29,896 nucleotides of DNA, from the NCBI GenBank assembly GCA_028292565.1, contig JAQGMD010000450.1, forward strand, positions 1-29,896, read 5' to 3'. Source of the DNA: Burkholderia sp. Lineage in GTDB: Bacteria > Pseudomonadota > Gammaproteobacteria > Burkholderiales > Burkholderiaceae. The position numbers were made by a program, and so were the translations under genes. The number at the start of each line of letters is the position of its first letter. Position 1 is the first letter of the stretch. Under the pieces are notes generated by a model that searched no databases, was not told where the DNA came from, and saw nothing but the letters and a program-made list of their open reading frames with translations. Positions 8,704 to 17,689 of this stretch are shown here, one piece after another.

Positions 8704-8730
8704 ATAGCCCATTGCTCAGTACGGAAACGG

Positions 8731-8758
8731 CAACAAAAAGCCCCGTTCTCACGGGGCT
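8731..8758 (-). terminator. Intrinsic terminator after ychF
   Basis: AGCCCCGT (8739-8746) and ACGGGGCT (8751-8758) form a perfect 8-bp stem with a 4-base loop. Read on the minus strand the stem is followed by TTTTTGTTG. It lies 50-77 bases beyond the ychF stop in the direction of transcription. Confidence 0.85.
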
Positions 8759-8807
8759 CTCAAGGGGTTCTGAAGTTTATGGAGCGTCAGGAAAACAATA
8801 CGTTGGC

Positions 8808-9899
8808 TTAAACGTTAAACAGGAAGTTCAACACGTCACCATCCTTGACGACGTACTCCTTGCCTTCAGACCGCATCTTGCCCGCTTCCTTGGCGCCCTG
8901 TTCACCCTTGTAGCTGATGTAATCGTCATACGCGATGGTCTGCGCACGAATGAAGCCGCGTTCGAAGTCGGTGTGGATTACACCCGCTGCCTGCGGTGCA
9001 GTGGCCCCGACGGCGACAGTCCAGGCGCGCACTTCCTTTACACCTGCGGTGAAATAAGTCTGCAGCCCGAGCAGCTTGAAGGCGGCGCGGATCAGGCGAT
9101 CCAGGCCCGGTTCGTTCATGCCCATGTCGGCCAGGAACGCGCCCTTGTCTTCGTCTTCAAGATCGGCGATTTCAGCTTCGATCGCGGCGCAGATAGCCAC
9201 GATGGGCGCATTTTGCTCTTTCGCGAAGCCGGCCAGCTGGTCGAGCAGCGGATTGTTGGTGAAGCCGGAATCCGATACGTTGGCGACATACATCGCCGGC
9301 TTGGCCGTGATCAGGCACAGCGGCTTGATCAGCTCCATTTCTTCCGCGTCGAGGCCGAGCGCGCGTACCGGCTTGGCATCGTTCAGTTGCGGCATGATGC
9401 GCTCCAGAACTTCTACCAGCCTCGCCGCGTCCTTGTCGCCGGAGCGGGCCTTTTTGTTCTCGCGGTGGATCGCTTTTTCAACGGTGCCCATGTCGGCCAG
9501 CGCCAGCTCAGTCTGGATCACAGCGATGTCGTCCAGCGGGCTGACCTTGCCGGCGACGTGTATCACGTTCGGATCTTCAAAGCAGCGCACCACGTTGACG
9601 ATGGCATCGGTTTCCCGGATATGGGCCAGGAACTGGTTGCCCAGGCCTTCACCTTTCGACGCGCCCGCAACCAGTCCGGCGATATCGACGAATTCTACGG
9701 TGGCCGGCAGGATGCGCTCCGGCTTGACGATTGCGGCCAACGCTTCGAGGCGCGGGTCGGGCACTTCGACGATGCCGACGTTCGGCTCGATCGTGCAAAA
9801 AGGATAATTTTCCGCAGCGATACCCGCCTTTGTTAGCGCATTGAAAAGTGTGGATTTGCCGACGTTAGGCAGGCCGACGATGCCGCATTTGAGACTCAT
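8808..9899 (-). CDS. ychF: Ribosome-associated ATPase YchF
   Basis: YchF is a universally conserved Obg-family P-loop protein that binds ribosomes and, unlike its relatives, prefers ATP; it is linked to translation and oxidative-stress control. The 363-residue length is typical. G1 is GLPNVGKS at 9-16, the switch segment [10 protein letters not shown] lies near 31-40, G3 DIAGLV near 72-77, and the G4 position reads NVSD rather than the GTP-specific NKxD, in keeping with ATP preference. A C-terminal TGS domain ends in [12 protein letters not shown] good terminator follows at 8731-8758. A -10-like TAAAAT lies at 9937-9942. Confidence 0.97.
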   Translation of the reverse strand: MSLKCGIVGLPNVGKSTLFNALTKAGIAAENYPFCTIEPNVGIVEVPDPRLEALAAIVKPERILPATVEFVDIAGLVAGASKGEGLGNQFLAHIRETDAIVNVVRCFEDPNVIHVAGKVSPLDDIAVIQTELALADMGTVEKAIHRENKKARSGDKDAARLVEVLERIMPQLNDAKPVRALGLDAEEMELIKPLCLITAKPAMYVANVSDSGFTNNPLLDQLAGFAKEQNAPIVAICAAIEAEIADLEDEDKGAFLADMGMNEPGLDRLIRAAFKLLGLQTYFTAGVKEVRAWTVAVGATAPQAAGVIHTDFERGFIRAQTIAYDDYISYKGEQGAKEAGKMRSEGKEYVVKDGDVLNFLFNV

Positions 9900-9936
9900 G
9901 GTGTGTTACTTCACTTGAGAAAGGGATTAACCCGGT

Positions 9937-9942
9937 ATTTTA
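9937..9942 (-). promoter_or_regulatory. Candidate -10 box upstream of ychF
   Basis: Read leftward this is TAAAAT in the context ACGGTAAAAT, the same 10-base context seen before the oxidase gene at 28999-29008. It lies about 40 bases before the ychF start. No good -35 is visible. Confidence 0.25.
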
Positions 9943-9966
9943 CCGTAGCGCAGGGTGGGGCCGGAT

Positions 9967-11061
9967 TTAAAGCGGCTTGACGATGGACAGGTCAGGTTTT
10001 TCCACAAACTGCGCGAATGCGTCGCGCAACCGCTCGCCTTCGCTCATCGCCAGCTTCCAGTTAAGGATCCGGAAGTCGTGATTTGCGCCATAGTAGATGA
10101 AGTCGCTGCGATCCGGCAGTTTGCTGAGCGACAGCGAGCCGAGGAAGGTGCGCGACGGTGATACAAGAATGACATTGTCGAGCCAGCCGCGGTTTGCGCC
10201 GCTCCCGGCGCGGCGCCACGGCATTTGCTTGTCAAACCAGCCGGGCACGATGTGCCGGTTGAAGTGCGGGTAGAGCACCAGTCCGCCTTCAGGGTCGCCG
10301 GCTACGCGCGAATAGGGCAACGCGAGGTGGTAATCGATCAGGCCGCCATCCCAATAAGTACCGATCGGCGCGTGCGGGATACGGCGTACCGGTTCCATGA
10401 TGAAAGGCAGCGTGCCGGAAGCCAGTAACGCCGCAGCGATGTTGTCGGGCGCGAGCGGTGCGAAATGCGTGTCGAAGGCATCGAACTTCGCTTTCAGCCA
10501 GAATGCCGGATCACGGCTGTCGCTGAACATGACCCGGGAAAAATGCTTTGCCAACTGCGTGCGCGAAACGAGGTTTCCCAATATTGCAGCGCCGAATCCG
10601 GCGGCCGCGGATATCGTGCGCTGGGGGGCTTGCAACAGCCTGCGGCCACGCGATGTCAGTATGTGTAGTCGATAATGCGGATGGCTGGTGATTTCGGCCT
10701 CATGGCCGCCGATGAAATCGGCAAGCAATTTCGCACAGGACTGCGTGACGAACTCCGCGGTCGGCTTGTGCGGATAGCATTGCCGGCTATAGAAGTCGCA
10801 TAGGCGTTCGAATGCTGCAACCGGGTCGGCATGGCAGGCCGCAGCCATACGCCACGCGCCTATGGACGCGCCGATCAATGAGCGTTCGCGTGGCGCGGAA
10901 GGTAGCCAGCTGCCAAACAGCCATTGATCCAATCTCTGGAAAATCAGGCCCTTGGGTCCGCCCGCTGCGGCCGGGATGACTGCAATGTCTTTAGCGCGCA
11001 AGCCATGCTCGCGCATATGGGCCAGCGCTTGCGGGCCGGCGTGGATGGATAGTGCGCTCAT
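9967..11061 (-). CDS. Patatin-like phospholipase/acylhydrolase
   Basis: This is a serine acylhydrolase of the patatin family, with substrate not determinable. The 364-residue protein has the glycine-rich oxyanion segment AAAGGPKG (31-38), the nucleophile motif GASIG (64-68, Ser66) and the DGG motif (238-240, Asp238) of the Ser-Asp dyad. No signal peptide is seen. I place the start at 11061, where its ATG overlaps the upstream stop as TGATG. The frame is open 67 codons further, but that stretch overlaps the upstream gene in another frame and shows no family similarity. The overlap suggests translational coupling to the three-helix membrane protein. Confidence 0.88.
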   Translation of the reverse strand: MSALSIHAGPQALAHMREHGLRAKDIAVIPAAAGGPKGLIFQRLDQWLFGSWLPSAPRERSLIGASIGAWRMAAACHADPVAAFERLCDFYSRQCYPHKPTAEFVTQSCAKLLADFIGGHEAEITSHPHYRLHILTSRGRRLLQAPQRTISAAAGFGAAILGNLVSRTQLAKHFSRVMFSDSRDPAFWLKAKFDAFDTHFAPLAPDNIAAALLASGTLPFIMEPVRRIPHAPIGTYWDGGLIDYHLALPYSRVAGDPEGGLVLYPHFNRHIVPGWFDKQMPWRRAGSGANRGWLDNVILVSPSRTFLGSLSLSKLPDRSDFIYYGANHDFRILNWKLAMSEGERLRDAFAQFVEKPDLSIVKPL

Positions 11062-11546
11062 CACTTCGATGAGGATTCCGGCTGCAGGAGAATAACGCCG
11101 GGACGCAACTGCTCTGCCGGAATCATCTTGTCGAAGGTCGCCCAAATGTAGGCCACCGCTCCGATGCAGATCAGGCAGGAGAGGGCGCCCGACACGATGC
11201 AGGTCCAGCCGATCCTGGTCGCATCGCGCCCGCGTTTTACCCTGGTGTCTCGCCATACCCATGCGCCGGGCAGCGGACTCTGCCCGCAGCGGAGGATCCT
11301 GCGCCCGATCACGATCATCGCAATCGAGGGAAGGACAGCGAGCGCGGCGAAACCGGCAAAAAGGTATTTCAGGGTGGCGATCGATTGCGGGCTCGGATTC
11401 ATGGCGAGCGATGAATTGATAAAAGGCAGCACAAAAAACTGGAAGAGCGCGAGCACTGCGATGGCTACTGCAAACATTAACGACAACAGCAGCCGCCCGC
11501 GCCTTGTGGCACGTACGACTTCGAAAGGGGTTTCAACGGTCGTCAT
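11061..11546 (-). CDS. Hypothetical membrane protein, three predicted helices
   Basis: Not recognised. The 161-residue protein has hydrophobic segments near 19-43, 60-80 and 110-135, a basic loop between the second and third (about 82-108), and a polar C-terminus. It is probably an inner-membrane protein. Its start overlaps the pth stop as ATGA, and its stop overlaps the patatin start as TGATG, so pth, this gene and the patatin gene look translationally chained. That makes a joint role with the hydrolase plausible, for example as a membrane anchor, but no motif supports a specific function. Confidence 0.75.
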   Translation of the reverse strand: MTTVETPFEVVRATRRGRLLLSLMFAVAIAVLALFQFFVLPFINSSLAMNPSPQSIATLKYLFAGFAALAVLPSIAMIVIGRRILRCGQSPLPGAWVWRDTRVKRGRDATRIGWTCIVSGALSCLICIGAVAYIWATFDKMIPAEQLRPGVILLQPESSSK

Positions 11547-12121
11547 TTTGCCGCTGTATGCAGTTGCATCATCGCCGTCTCGAATTTTCCTTCGCAGAGC
11601 ATAGGAATAACGTCGAGGCTTTTGGCTATTGCTTCATCGATCAACGGCTGCTCTTCCTTGCGGGGGCGATGCAGCACGAAGTCGACCACCTGCTGGTGCA
11701 GGTTCATCGTTCGCGGATGGCCGATACCGAGACGCAAACGCCAGTAGTCCTGGGTACCGAGTGCGGCGGTGATGTCTTTCAATCCGTTATGGCCGCCGGA
11801 AGAGCCGCCTTTCTTGATTTTCGCCACGCCCGGAGCGAGGTCGAGCTCGTCATGTACAACCAGGATTTCGTCGGGAGCTATCTTGTAAAAGCGCGCAAGG
11901 GCGCCGACCGACTGCCCGGAACGGTTCATATAGGTTTGCGGCTCGAGCAGCCAGACTTCCTGTCCGGCGATCGTCTTTTTAGCGGCGAGCGCGTTGAAGC
12001 GGGACTCGCGCGTCAATCCGCGGCCGGCCAGCGCATCGACCAGCCAGAAACCCGCGTTATGGCGCGTAAGTTCGTATTCCGGCCCCGGATTGCCGAGGCC
12101 GACGATAAGGCGTATGGGCAT
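11543..12121 (-). CDS. pth: Peptidyl-tRNA hydrolase
   Basis: Pth cleaves peptidyl-tRNA released from stalled ribosomes, recycling tRNA. From the ATG at 12121 the protein has 192 residues and begins [16 protein letters not shown], the standard N-terminus. Catalytic His21 sits in RHNAGF, Asp94 in HDELDL, and YMNRSG (64-69) and GGHNGLKDI (109-117) are intact. The frame runs 46 codons further upstream, but that stretch crosses the terminator region and has no similarity to the family. No Shine-Dalgarno is visible; the leader is an A/C-rich (CA)n stretch. The neighbour upstream is rplY, as in many proteobacteria. Confidence 0.96.
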   Translation of the reverse strand: MPIRLIVGLGNPGPEYELTRHNAGFWLVDALAGRGLTRESRFNALAAKKTIAGQEVWLLEPQTYMNRSGQSVGALARFYKIAPDEILVVHDELDLAPGVAKIKKGGSSGGHNGLKDITAALGTQDYWRLRLGIGHPRTMNLHQQVVDFVLHRPRKEEQPLIDEAIAKSLDVIPMLCEGKFETAMMQLHTAAK

Positions 12122-12245
12122 AATGTTGTTGTGTGTGTGTCTGACTGCCAAAACGAAGATACCGATTATCCCGGAAGTGCGCGACTCGCGTCCAACTTGG
12201 GTTGCATGCCGGATTTTTTTAGGGAAGGTCGATTGCACACCCAAT

Positions 12246-12275
12246 AAAAAACCCGCCACAAGTGACGGGTTTTTC
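12246..12275 (-). terminator. Intrinsic terminator after rplY
   Basis: ACCCG (12251-12255) and CGGGT (12266-12270) pair, with CAC/GTG continuing the stem after one mismatch. Both sides carry A/T tracts, so read leftward the hairpin is followed by a T6 run. It lies 43-72 bases beyond the rplY stop and would separate rplY from pth, at least partly. Confidence 0.75.
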
Positions 12276-12317
12276 GATGCGGCAACCTCGGGAGGTTAGC
12301 CGCACGACGGCGTGAGC

Positions 12318-12938
12318 TTACTTCTTCTCAGCCGGCGGAGTTGCTTCAGCTGCCGCAGCTTCGTCGGCGGATACAGCGCCAGCCGGGATGCTCGCGGTTG
12401 CGATGGTCGGGTTTTCCTGGCCATGCAGCACCGGTGTAACACCGATCGGCAGTTTGATGTCGGACAGGTGCAGCGACTGGCCGACTTCCATGTTGGACAG
12501 GTCGACTTCGATGAACTCAGGCAGCGCGCTCGGGAAGCATGTGACGTCCAGTTCAGTCATCACGTGGCTGACGATGGCGCTGTTGAGCTTCACTGCAGGG
12601 GAGACTTCCGCGTTGACGAAGTGCAGCGGCACTTTGACGTGGATCTTCTGTTTTTCATCGACGCGCTGGAAGTCAACGTGCAGAACGAGCTGTTTGTATG
12701 CGTGCATCTGGAAATCGCGCAGCAGAACTTTCTCTACCTTGCCTTCGAGTTCCATGTCGAGGATCGACGAGTGGAAAGTCTCTTTCTTCAGCGCGTGGTA
12801 CAGCGCGTTGTGGTCGAGTGCGATGTTGACCGGTGCGCTGGTGCCACCGTAGATGATACCCGGTGTCTGACCAGCATTGCGCAGGCGGCGGCTCGCTCCG
12901 GACCCCTGCTCACTGCGTGGGAATGCGATAACTTTCAT
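12318..12938 (-). CDS. rplY: 50S ribosomal protein L25, long CTC/TL5 form
   Basis: L25 binds 5S rRNA in the large subunit. This is the long form (206 residues): an N-terminal 5S-binding domain (about 1-92) plus a C-terminal TL5-type beta domain, ending in an Ala/Glu-rich tail. The start at 12938 ([18 protein letters not shown]) is preceded by GGAG with a 6-base spacer; the open frame extends four codons to a TTG that would contain the Shine-Dalgarno itself. It lies between prs and pth in the conserved order. Three short hairpins occupy the leader (12955-13026), raising the possibility of leader control. Confidence 0.96.
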   Translation of the reverse strand: MKVIAFPRSEQGSGASRRLRNAGQTPGIIYGGTSAPVNIALDHNALYHALKKETFHSSILDMELEGKVEKVLLRDFQMHAYKQLVLHVDFQRVDEKQKIHVKVPLHFVNAEVSPAVKLNSAIVSHVMTELDVTCFPSALPEFIEVDLSNMEVGQSLHLSDIKLPIGVTPVLHGQENPTIATASIPAGAVSADEAAAAEATPPAEKK

Positions 12939-12954
12939 TTTTAGCTCCAAAGAT

Positions 12955-12994
12955 GCGGGGAATGCCCGCGGTATAAATCCCCCGCGACCAGGGG
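12955..12994 (-). promoter_or_regulatory. Two tandem hairpins in the rplY leader
   Basis: GCGGG (12955-12959) pairs with CCCGC (12965-12969) across 5 bases. A CCCC run (12979-12983) pairs with GGGG (12991-12994). The first ends about 17 bases before the rplY start codon and is close to the ribosome-binding site. Together with the hairpin at 13005-13026 they fill the prs-rplY gap. A regulatory role is inference. Confidence 0.35.
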
Positions 12995-13000
12995 ACCTTT

Positions 13001-13026
13001 AAAACCCTCGACCACAAGGGCGAGGG
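13001..13026 (-). terminator. Terminator-like hairpin after prs
   Basis: CCCTCG (13005-13010) and CGAGGG (13021-13026) form a 6-bp stem with a 10-base loop. On the minus strand TTTT follows. It lies 18-43 bases upstream of the prs stop in coordinate terms, that is, beyond the end of prs only if read with its position before 13044. The short T-run suggests partial termination or attenuation before rplY. Confidence 0.5.
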
Positions 13027-13043
13027 AGAAAACTTGATGACCC

Positions 13044-13994
13044 TTAATCCGCGAACAGCGACATCACCGAGTCACCCTTGGTGATGCGCTTGAATGTCTC
13101 GGCCAGTAATCCGGCGCAAGTCAGTTGGCGAATCTTGGGGCATGCCTTGGCGGCCGGCGACAGGGGAATCGTGTCGGTGACCACCAGTTCATCCAGCGGC
13201 GAATTGGTGATGCGCTCGATCGCAGGGCCGGACAGCACCGGGTGCGTACAATAAGCGATGACCTTTTTCGCGCCGCGCTCTTTCAGAACTTCAGCGGCCT
13301 TGGTCAGGGTGCCGGCGGTGTCGACCATGTCATCCATGATCACGCAGTTGCGGCCCTCGACTTCACCGATGATGTTCATCACTTCCGAAACGTTTGCTTT
13401 CGGACGGCGTTTATCGATGATCGCCAGGTCGCAGTTCAGGCGCTTTGCCAGGGCGCGCGCACGAACCACGCCGCCGACGTCCGGCGAGACCACCAGCAAA
13501 TCGTCGTAGTCCTTGTGCACCAGGTCACCCAGCAGGATCGGTGATGCATAGATATTATCGACCGGAATGTCGAAGAAGCCCTGGATCTGGTCCGCGTGCA
13601 GATCCATGATCAGCACGCGTTCGACGCCAGCTTCCTGCAGCATGTTGGCAACCACTTTGGCCGAAATCGCAACACGCGCGGAACGCGGGCGGCGGTCTTG
13701 GCGGGCGTAACCGAAATAGGGGATCGCGGCGGTGATGCGGCCGGCCGATGCGCGTTTCAACGCATCGACCATCAGCATGATTTCCATAAGGTTGTCGTTT
13801 GTCGGCGCGCAGGTCGACTGCAGTACGAAGACATCCTTGCCGCGCACGTTCTCATTGATCTCGACCATGACTTCGCCGTCGGAAAACTTCGAGATGACCG
13901 CTTTGCCAAGGGGGATACCGAGTTGTTTTGCAACTCCGGCCGCGAGTTCCGGATTTGCGTTGCCGGTAAAAACCATCAGGTTCTCAAGCGCCAT
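13044..13994 (-). CDS. prs: Ribose-phosphate pyrophosphokinase
   Basis: Prs makes PRPP from ribose 5-phosphate and ATP for nucleotide, histidine and tryptophan synthesis. The 316-residue protein aligns along its length with the E. coli enzyme (315). Visible motifs are [16 protein letters not shown] near 37-52, the flexible-loop region [10 protein letters not shown] at 93-102, the catalytic [11 protein letters not shown] near 131-141, and the PRPP-binding DDMVDTAGT at 221-229. The start at 13994 has an AGGT a few bases upstream. It lies between tRNA-Gln and rplY; a strong hairpin separates it from the tRNA. Confidence 0.97.
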   Translation of the reverse strand: MALENLMVFTGNANPELAAGVAKQLGIPLGKAVISKFSDGEVMVEINENVRGKDVFVLQSTCAPTNDNLMEIMLMVDALKRASAGRITAAIPYFGYARQDRRPRSARVAISAKVVANMLQEAGVERVLIMDLHADQIQGFFDIPVDNIYASPILLGDLVHKDYDDLLVVSPDVGGVVRARALAKRLNCDLAIIDKRRPKANVSEVMNIIGEVEGRNCVIMDDMVDTAGTLTKAAEVLKERGAKKVIAYCTHPVLSGPAIERITNSPLDELVVTDTIPLSPAAKACPKIRQLTCAGLLAETFKRITKGDSVMSLFAD

Positions 13995-14025
13995 GCGATA
14001 CCTAAAATGCAGTGAGTGTAAATGG

Positions 14026-14072
14026 TTGAAAAGCCGCCAATGTTTGACTTTCCAGTCCTACATGGGCGGCTT
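14026..14072 (-). terminator. Nested-hairpin terminator between tRNA-Gln and prs
   Basis: AAGCCGCC (14031-14038) pairs with GGCGGCTT (14065-14072). After one mismatch ATGT/ACAT adds 4 bp. The loop holds a second small stem, GACT (14046-14049) with AGTC (14054-14057). Read leftward the 3' arm runs into TTTTC. It could end the tRNA transcript; the T-run is short, so read-through into prs is possible. Confidence 0.6.
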
Positions 14073-14110
14073 CTTTGATCTGTTGCGTCTTTGTATTTGA
14101 AGCTAATGAA

Positions 14111-14187
14111 TGGCAGGGGAGGAAGGACTCGAACCTTCGAATGCCGGAATCAAAATCCGGTGCCTTAACCAACTTGGCGACTCCCCT
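14111..14187 (-). tRNA. tRNA-Gln (anticodon UUG)
   Basis: The minus strand from 14187 folds as a complete 77-nt tRNA. The acceptor stem is AGGGGAG/CTCCCCT, the T-arm contains GGTTCGAGTCC, and the anticodon stem CCGGA/TCCGG encloses the loop TTTTGAT, whose central triplet TTG reads glutamine codons. The 3' CCA is encoded (14111-14113). Position between ispE and prs is conserved in many proteobacteria. Confidence 0.96.
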
Positions 14188-14252
14188 ACACGACCGGGTG
14201 TTTGCCGTTGTATTTCGCTAATCGCGCTATCCAACGTAAAACAAATTCTTGG

Positions 14253-15134
14253 CTACGACCTGAGCAAATGCGAGAGCGGATGCCGCTCTATCGCTCTGGC
14301 TTTCCATGCTTTCCAATTGGCTGGTCCGGTAGTCAGCACTCTGTCGAGTACCTGATTCGCTTCGTGTTCATGTTGAAACGCACAGAACACACAAGCACCT
14401 GAACCAGTCATTCTTGCTTCCCCGTAAGGCCTGAGCCATTCCAGGGCTTCAGCAATCGGCGGGAACAACTTGGCTGCCACGACTTGCAGGTCGTTTTTTC
14501 CGAAGCCCTTAGAGGCATCAGGAAAGTCCGTTATTCTGACGGCTTTTGAGTCTCTTGTCAATTCCGGTGAGGCAAATATTGACGCGGTGGGCACCGAAAC
14601 ACCCGGCTCGATCACCACGTACCAACAGTCGGGAGTTTTAACCGGGGCCAGTGCTTCGCCTACTCCCTCCGCAAATGCATTTTCGCCGAATACGAAAAAC
14701 GGCACATCCGCACCGAGCTGTAGTCCGAGCGCCATCAGTTCGGCGCGTGTCAGGCCGGCTTGCCACAGATGGTTCAACGCAATCAACGTGGTTGCGGCAT
14801 CGGACGAACCACCGCCCAGTCCGCCACCCATCGGCAATGACTTTTCGATCGCGATATCGGCGCCGAGGTTCCTTGTTTCCGGATTGAGGTTTGCGGCCTG
14901 CAAAAGTTTTGCCGCGCGGACGATAAGGTCGGATTGTTCCGGTACGCCGGCGACCTCGGTGGTGCGGCGGATTGAGCCGTCGTCACGCACGTCGAAGTGC
15001 AGCAGGTCGCCGCGGTCGAGCAGCTGGAACACGGTCTGCAGCAGATGATAGCCGTCCGCCCGCCTTCCCGTGACATGCAAGAACAGGTTGAGCTTGGCGG
15101 GCGCAGGGCAGTTGTCGAGCGTCCGGACCATCAT
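14253..15134 (-). CDS. ispE: 4-diphosphocytidyl-2-C-methyl-D-erythritol kinase
   Basis: IspE phosphorylates CDP-methylerythritol in the MEP pathway of isoprenoid synthesis. The 293-residue GHMP kinase has the substrate segment [20 protein letters not shown] (10-29) with Lys14, the ATP loop [14 protein letters not shown] (101-114), the catalytic Asp143 in GADVPFF, and the C-terminal MTGSGACVF. The first ATG overlaps the lolB stop as ATGA; a second in-frame ATG follows immediately, so either may be used. The protein is translationally linked to lolB, whose product localises lipoproteins, an old conserved pairing without an evident functional link. Confidence 0.97.
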   Translation of the reverse strand: MMVRTLDNCPAPAKLNLFLHVTGRRADGYHLLQTVFQLLDRGDLLHFDVRDDGSIRRTTEVAGVPEQSDLIVRAAKLLQAANLNPETRNLGADIAIEKSLPMGGGLGGGSSDAATTLIALNHLWQAGLTRAELMALGLQLGADVPFFVFGENAFAEGVGEALAPVKTPDCWYVVIEPGVSVPTASIFASPELTRDSKAVRITDFPDASKGFGKNDLQVVAAKLFPPIAEALEWLRPYGEARMTGSGACVFCAFQHEHEANQVLDRVLTTGPANWKAWKARAIERHPLSHLLRS

Positions 15135-15745
15135 TGGCGTGTCTGCCAGTTATCGATGACGATGCGGATGGAGACATCGCCCGCTTGCGCGGTGCTGCGA
15201 TCGAGATCGATGCGCCTGGGGCGGCTCTGGGCGGCATCATCCTGCCAGGCCGCATAGTGAATGCGCCAGCCGTCGCGCGTCGCCACCTCTGTGGCCCGCG
15301 GGTTCGCAATGAAGCGCTTGCCGCTTGCGTCGACCGCGAAACCCTGCAGCCATCCGCGCAAGCCGGCGACCGGCAGCGGCCAGCCGAGCGTTTCGGCCAC
15401 CAGCGCATCGACATCCGCCGCTGTGCGTGCAGGTTGGCCGCTCTGTGTAAGGCTTGCGCCGTCAGGCGTGACGTCGATGATAGCGACGGTCTGCCCTAGT
15501 GGCGACAGTAGAGTGATGCTGGTCTGCGAAGGATTTTGAGACCACACGAAACTGCCGTGCATCGCTTCTTCCCTGCCGTTATTCTGATACCGCACCGAAA
15601 GCCGTCCACCCAGATCGAGGTAGTGGGCATACAGACGGGAAGTGGCTGTCTGGGCGGTGGGCGGGACGGCGGCGGGCGGCGTCATGGTTGCACAGCCGCC
15701 CAGCAATAATGAAAGCGCCACGCGGGGCGCGTACTTCTGCAACAT
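15131..15745 (-). CDS. lolB: Outer-membrane lipoprotein receptor LolB
   Basis: LolB receives lipoproteins from periplasmic LolA and inserts them into the inner leaflet of the outer membrane. From the ATG at 15745 the protein has 204 residues and a lipoprotein signal peptide with lipobox LGGC (Cys18). The open frame extends 41 codons further but overlaps the TPR gene. The mature part has LolB-like features: [16 protein letters not shown] near 38-53 and a C-terminal segment ending IRIVIDNW. Sequence similarity in this family is low, so synteny with ispE and the TPR lipoprotein adds weight. The start follows the TPR stop by 8 bases with an AGG Shine-Dalgarno. Confidence 0.92.
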   Translation of the reverse strand: MLQKYAPRVALSLLLGGCATMTPPAAVPPTAQTATSRLYAHYLDLGGRLSVRYQNNGREEAMHGSFVWSQNPSQTSITLLSPLGQTVAIIDVTPDGASLTQSGQPARTAADVDALVAETLGWPLPVAGLRGWLQGFAVDASGKRFIANPRATEVATRDGWRIHYAAWQDDAAQSRPRRIDLDRSTAQAGDVSIRIVIDNWQTRQ

Positions 15746-15753
15746 GCCTGCCT

Positions 15754-17562
15754 TTATAAACTCAGTTTGAAACGTGCCAGGGTGCTCTTGAGCGTGTCGT
15801 TTTGCGGATCCTTGGTCTGGGCATCGCGCCACAATTTCTGCGCGTCTTCCTTCTGTCCCTTGACCCATAGCACCTCGCCCAGATGCACGGCGATCTCAGC
15901 GTCGGGCCGCAATTCATAGGCACGGCGCAGCAGGGACTCGGCTTCCTTGAGCCGGCCCAGCCGGAATTGGACCCAGCCCATGCTGTCCATGATGAAGGGA
16001 TCGTCCGGCGCGAGCTTGAGCGCCTTTTCGATCAGGGTAAAGGCTTCCTCGAGGCGGATATTCCGTTCCGCCAGCGAGTAGCCGAGCGCGTTGTATGCAT
16101 GCTGATTTTCGGGGGAAATCTGCATAATCTTGCGCAGTGACGTTTCCATCACCTCCAGCTGATTGTCCTTTTCCGCCAGCATTGCATAGTCATACAGCAG
16201 GTCGGTGTTGTTCGGGAATCGCCCGGTGCCGGCTTTCAACACGTCGAGCGCTTCATTTACCTGGTTGGCCTCGCGCAGCATCTGCCCCTCGGCGATGATC
16301 AACTGGGTCTGTTCGCGTTCGCCGCTGGCACCGATCTCCTTCAGCATTTTGCGTGCAGTGGGGATGTCACCCCGCTTGGCGTAAATCTGGGCGCGCTTGA
16401 TCTGGGCGCCGAAATAACCTTCGCCGGGCTCAATCTGCGCCAGCCATTTGAGCGCTGCTTCGCTGTCTTTCCGCTCTTCTGCGATCTGTGCGAGGAGCAG
16501 CAGCGCCTGGGTCGGATCGCGCTCTTCATCCGGCTGGGTGGACAGCTGGTCGAGGTAAGTGGTGAGGTATTTTTCGGCGGCTGGCGCATCGTTGACCTGT
16601 GTGCTCAATATGCCGAGTGCGAACAGCGTAGTCAGGTCTTTCGGCTGCTCCTTGAGCAGTGCCTGGAATTCGCTGCGGGCCTTTTCGTACTGCTTCTGGT
16701 CGATCAGCATGCGTGCCTGCGCCATACGTACATCGCGTGATTTCGGATAACGTTTCAGGAAGTCGGCAAGCACCTTGCTGGCTTCGGCCTTCTCCGGTGT
16801 CACTTGCGCCAGGGTCAGGATCGCCAGCTCGGAATCCGGCTTGGCTTTCAGCGCAGTCTTCGCTTCCTGTTGCGCGCGCGGGATGTTGCCCACGTTGAAC
16901 GCGCCTTGCGCCAATGCGAGATGGCCTTCCGGCATTGCCATATACGGCTTGACCACGTCTTCCAGCAATGCGAATGCCGCGGTCTTATCCTTTGCGCGGG
17001 CCAGCATGCGCTGGATCTGGAATATCATCAGGCCGCGCGTCTGTGGCGCGGCGTCCTTCAAGCGTTGTTCGAGTATGGGCTTGGCCTCCGCCAGGTTGTC
17101 GCCGAGTACGATGAAACTTAAAAAATATTGGGCCGCTTCATCGGAATCGGGCGACAGGCTACGCCACAGCCGGACCGCATTGAGCGCTTCGTCCGAACGT
17201 TTTGCGCTCAGGGCAAGTTCCGCTGCCCGGCGAGCCAGGCGCGGATCGCGCGTCTGCTGGGCAAGGGTCAGCGAGGTGATGTAAGCGGACTGCCAGTCGC
17301 CCCGCTGGGCCGCGATTTCGGACGCCAGCAGTTTGTACAGAAGTTCATCTGTTAACTCCATTGCCGGCAATGTGTCCTCGGCCTGCGTTCCGCCGGATAT
17401 TGCGCCGCCCCGGCGCGACAGTTTTTGCCGCTGCGGGCTTTTTTCTTTGCTGGCTGCAGAGGCGCCGTCCGTGTGGCCCGCCGGAGTTGCCGCTTGCGGA
17501 GGCCACGTCGCGCACGCAGACAGCGCGGTCGACAGAGTTACAATGAGAAGAACGTTTTTCAA
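15754..17562 (-). CDS. TPR-repeat outer-membrane lipoprotein (LbcA-like position)
   Basis: This is a large lipoprotein made almost entirely of tetratricopeptide repeats (about residue 80 to the end). I prefer the TTG at 17562 (602 residues, MKNVLLIVTLSTALSAC, lipobox Cys17) because AAGGA lies 7 bases upstream; a second TTG at 17583 would give 609 residues and the same Cys. In Pseudomonas aeruginosa the TPR lipoprotein at the same place beside lolB-ispE-prs is LbcA, which activates the protease CtpA against peptidoglycan hydrolases. The equivalence here rests on gene order and domain type only. A region of 127 bp separates it from divergent mutM. Confidence 0.88.
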   Translation of the reverse strand: MKNVLLIVTLSTALSACATWPPQAATPAGHTDGASAASKEKSPQRQKLSRRGGAISGGTQAEDTLPAMELTDELLYKLLASEIAAQRGDWQSAYITSLTLAQQTRDPRLARRAAELALSAKRSDEALNAVRLWRSLSPDSDEAAQYFLSFIVLGDNLAEAKPILEQRLKDAAPQTRGLMIFQIQRMLARAKDKTAAFALLEDVVKPYMAMPEGHLALAQGAFNVGNIPRAQQEAKTALKAKPDSELAILTLAQVTPEKAEASKVLADFLKRYPKSRDVRMAQARMLIDQKQYEKARSEFQALLKEQPKDLTTLFALGILSTQVNDAPAAEKYLTTYLDQLSTQPDEERDPTQALLLLAQIAEERKDSEAALKWLAQIEPGEGYFGAQIKRAQIYAKRGDIPTARKMLKEIGASGEREQTQLIIAEGQMLREANQVNEALDVLKAGTGRFPNNTDLLYDYAMLAEKDNQLEVMETSLRKIMQISPENQHAYNALGYSLAERNIRLEEAFTLIEKALKLAPDDPFIMDSMGWVQFRLGRLKEAESLLRRAYELRPDAEIAVHLGEVLWVKGQKEDAQKLWRDAQTKDPQNDTLKSTLARFKLSL

Positions 17563-17689
17563 TGGATAGTCCTTGCTGATCAAGCTGGTTTTAATTCTAC
17601 GCCCAACCGGCCCAGTATGCGCGCAGGTAACTCGTGCATGAGTGACGCATCACAAAAATCCCGGCCACGCCACATCGTCTGCACTAATC

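Noticed and set aside
8712..9836. 374-codon plus-strand frame opposite ychF
   Set aside because: Antisense to a highly conserved gene and overlaps its terminator.
11062..11262. Upstream start for the patatin gene
   Set aside because: The extra 67 codons lie inside the membrane-protein gene in another frame and resemble nothing; the TGATG overlap at 11061 is a better start.
12123..12140. Short GT dinucleotide run before pth as a phase-variation tract
   Set aside because: Only about five TG units, outside the coding frame, with no sign of frame switching.
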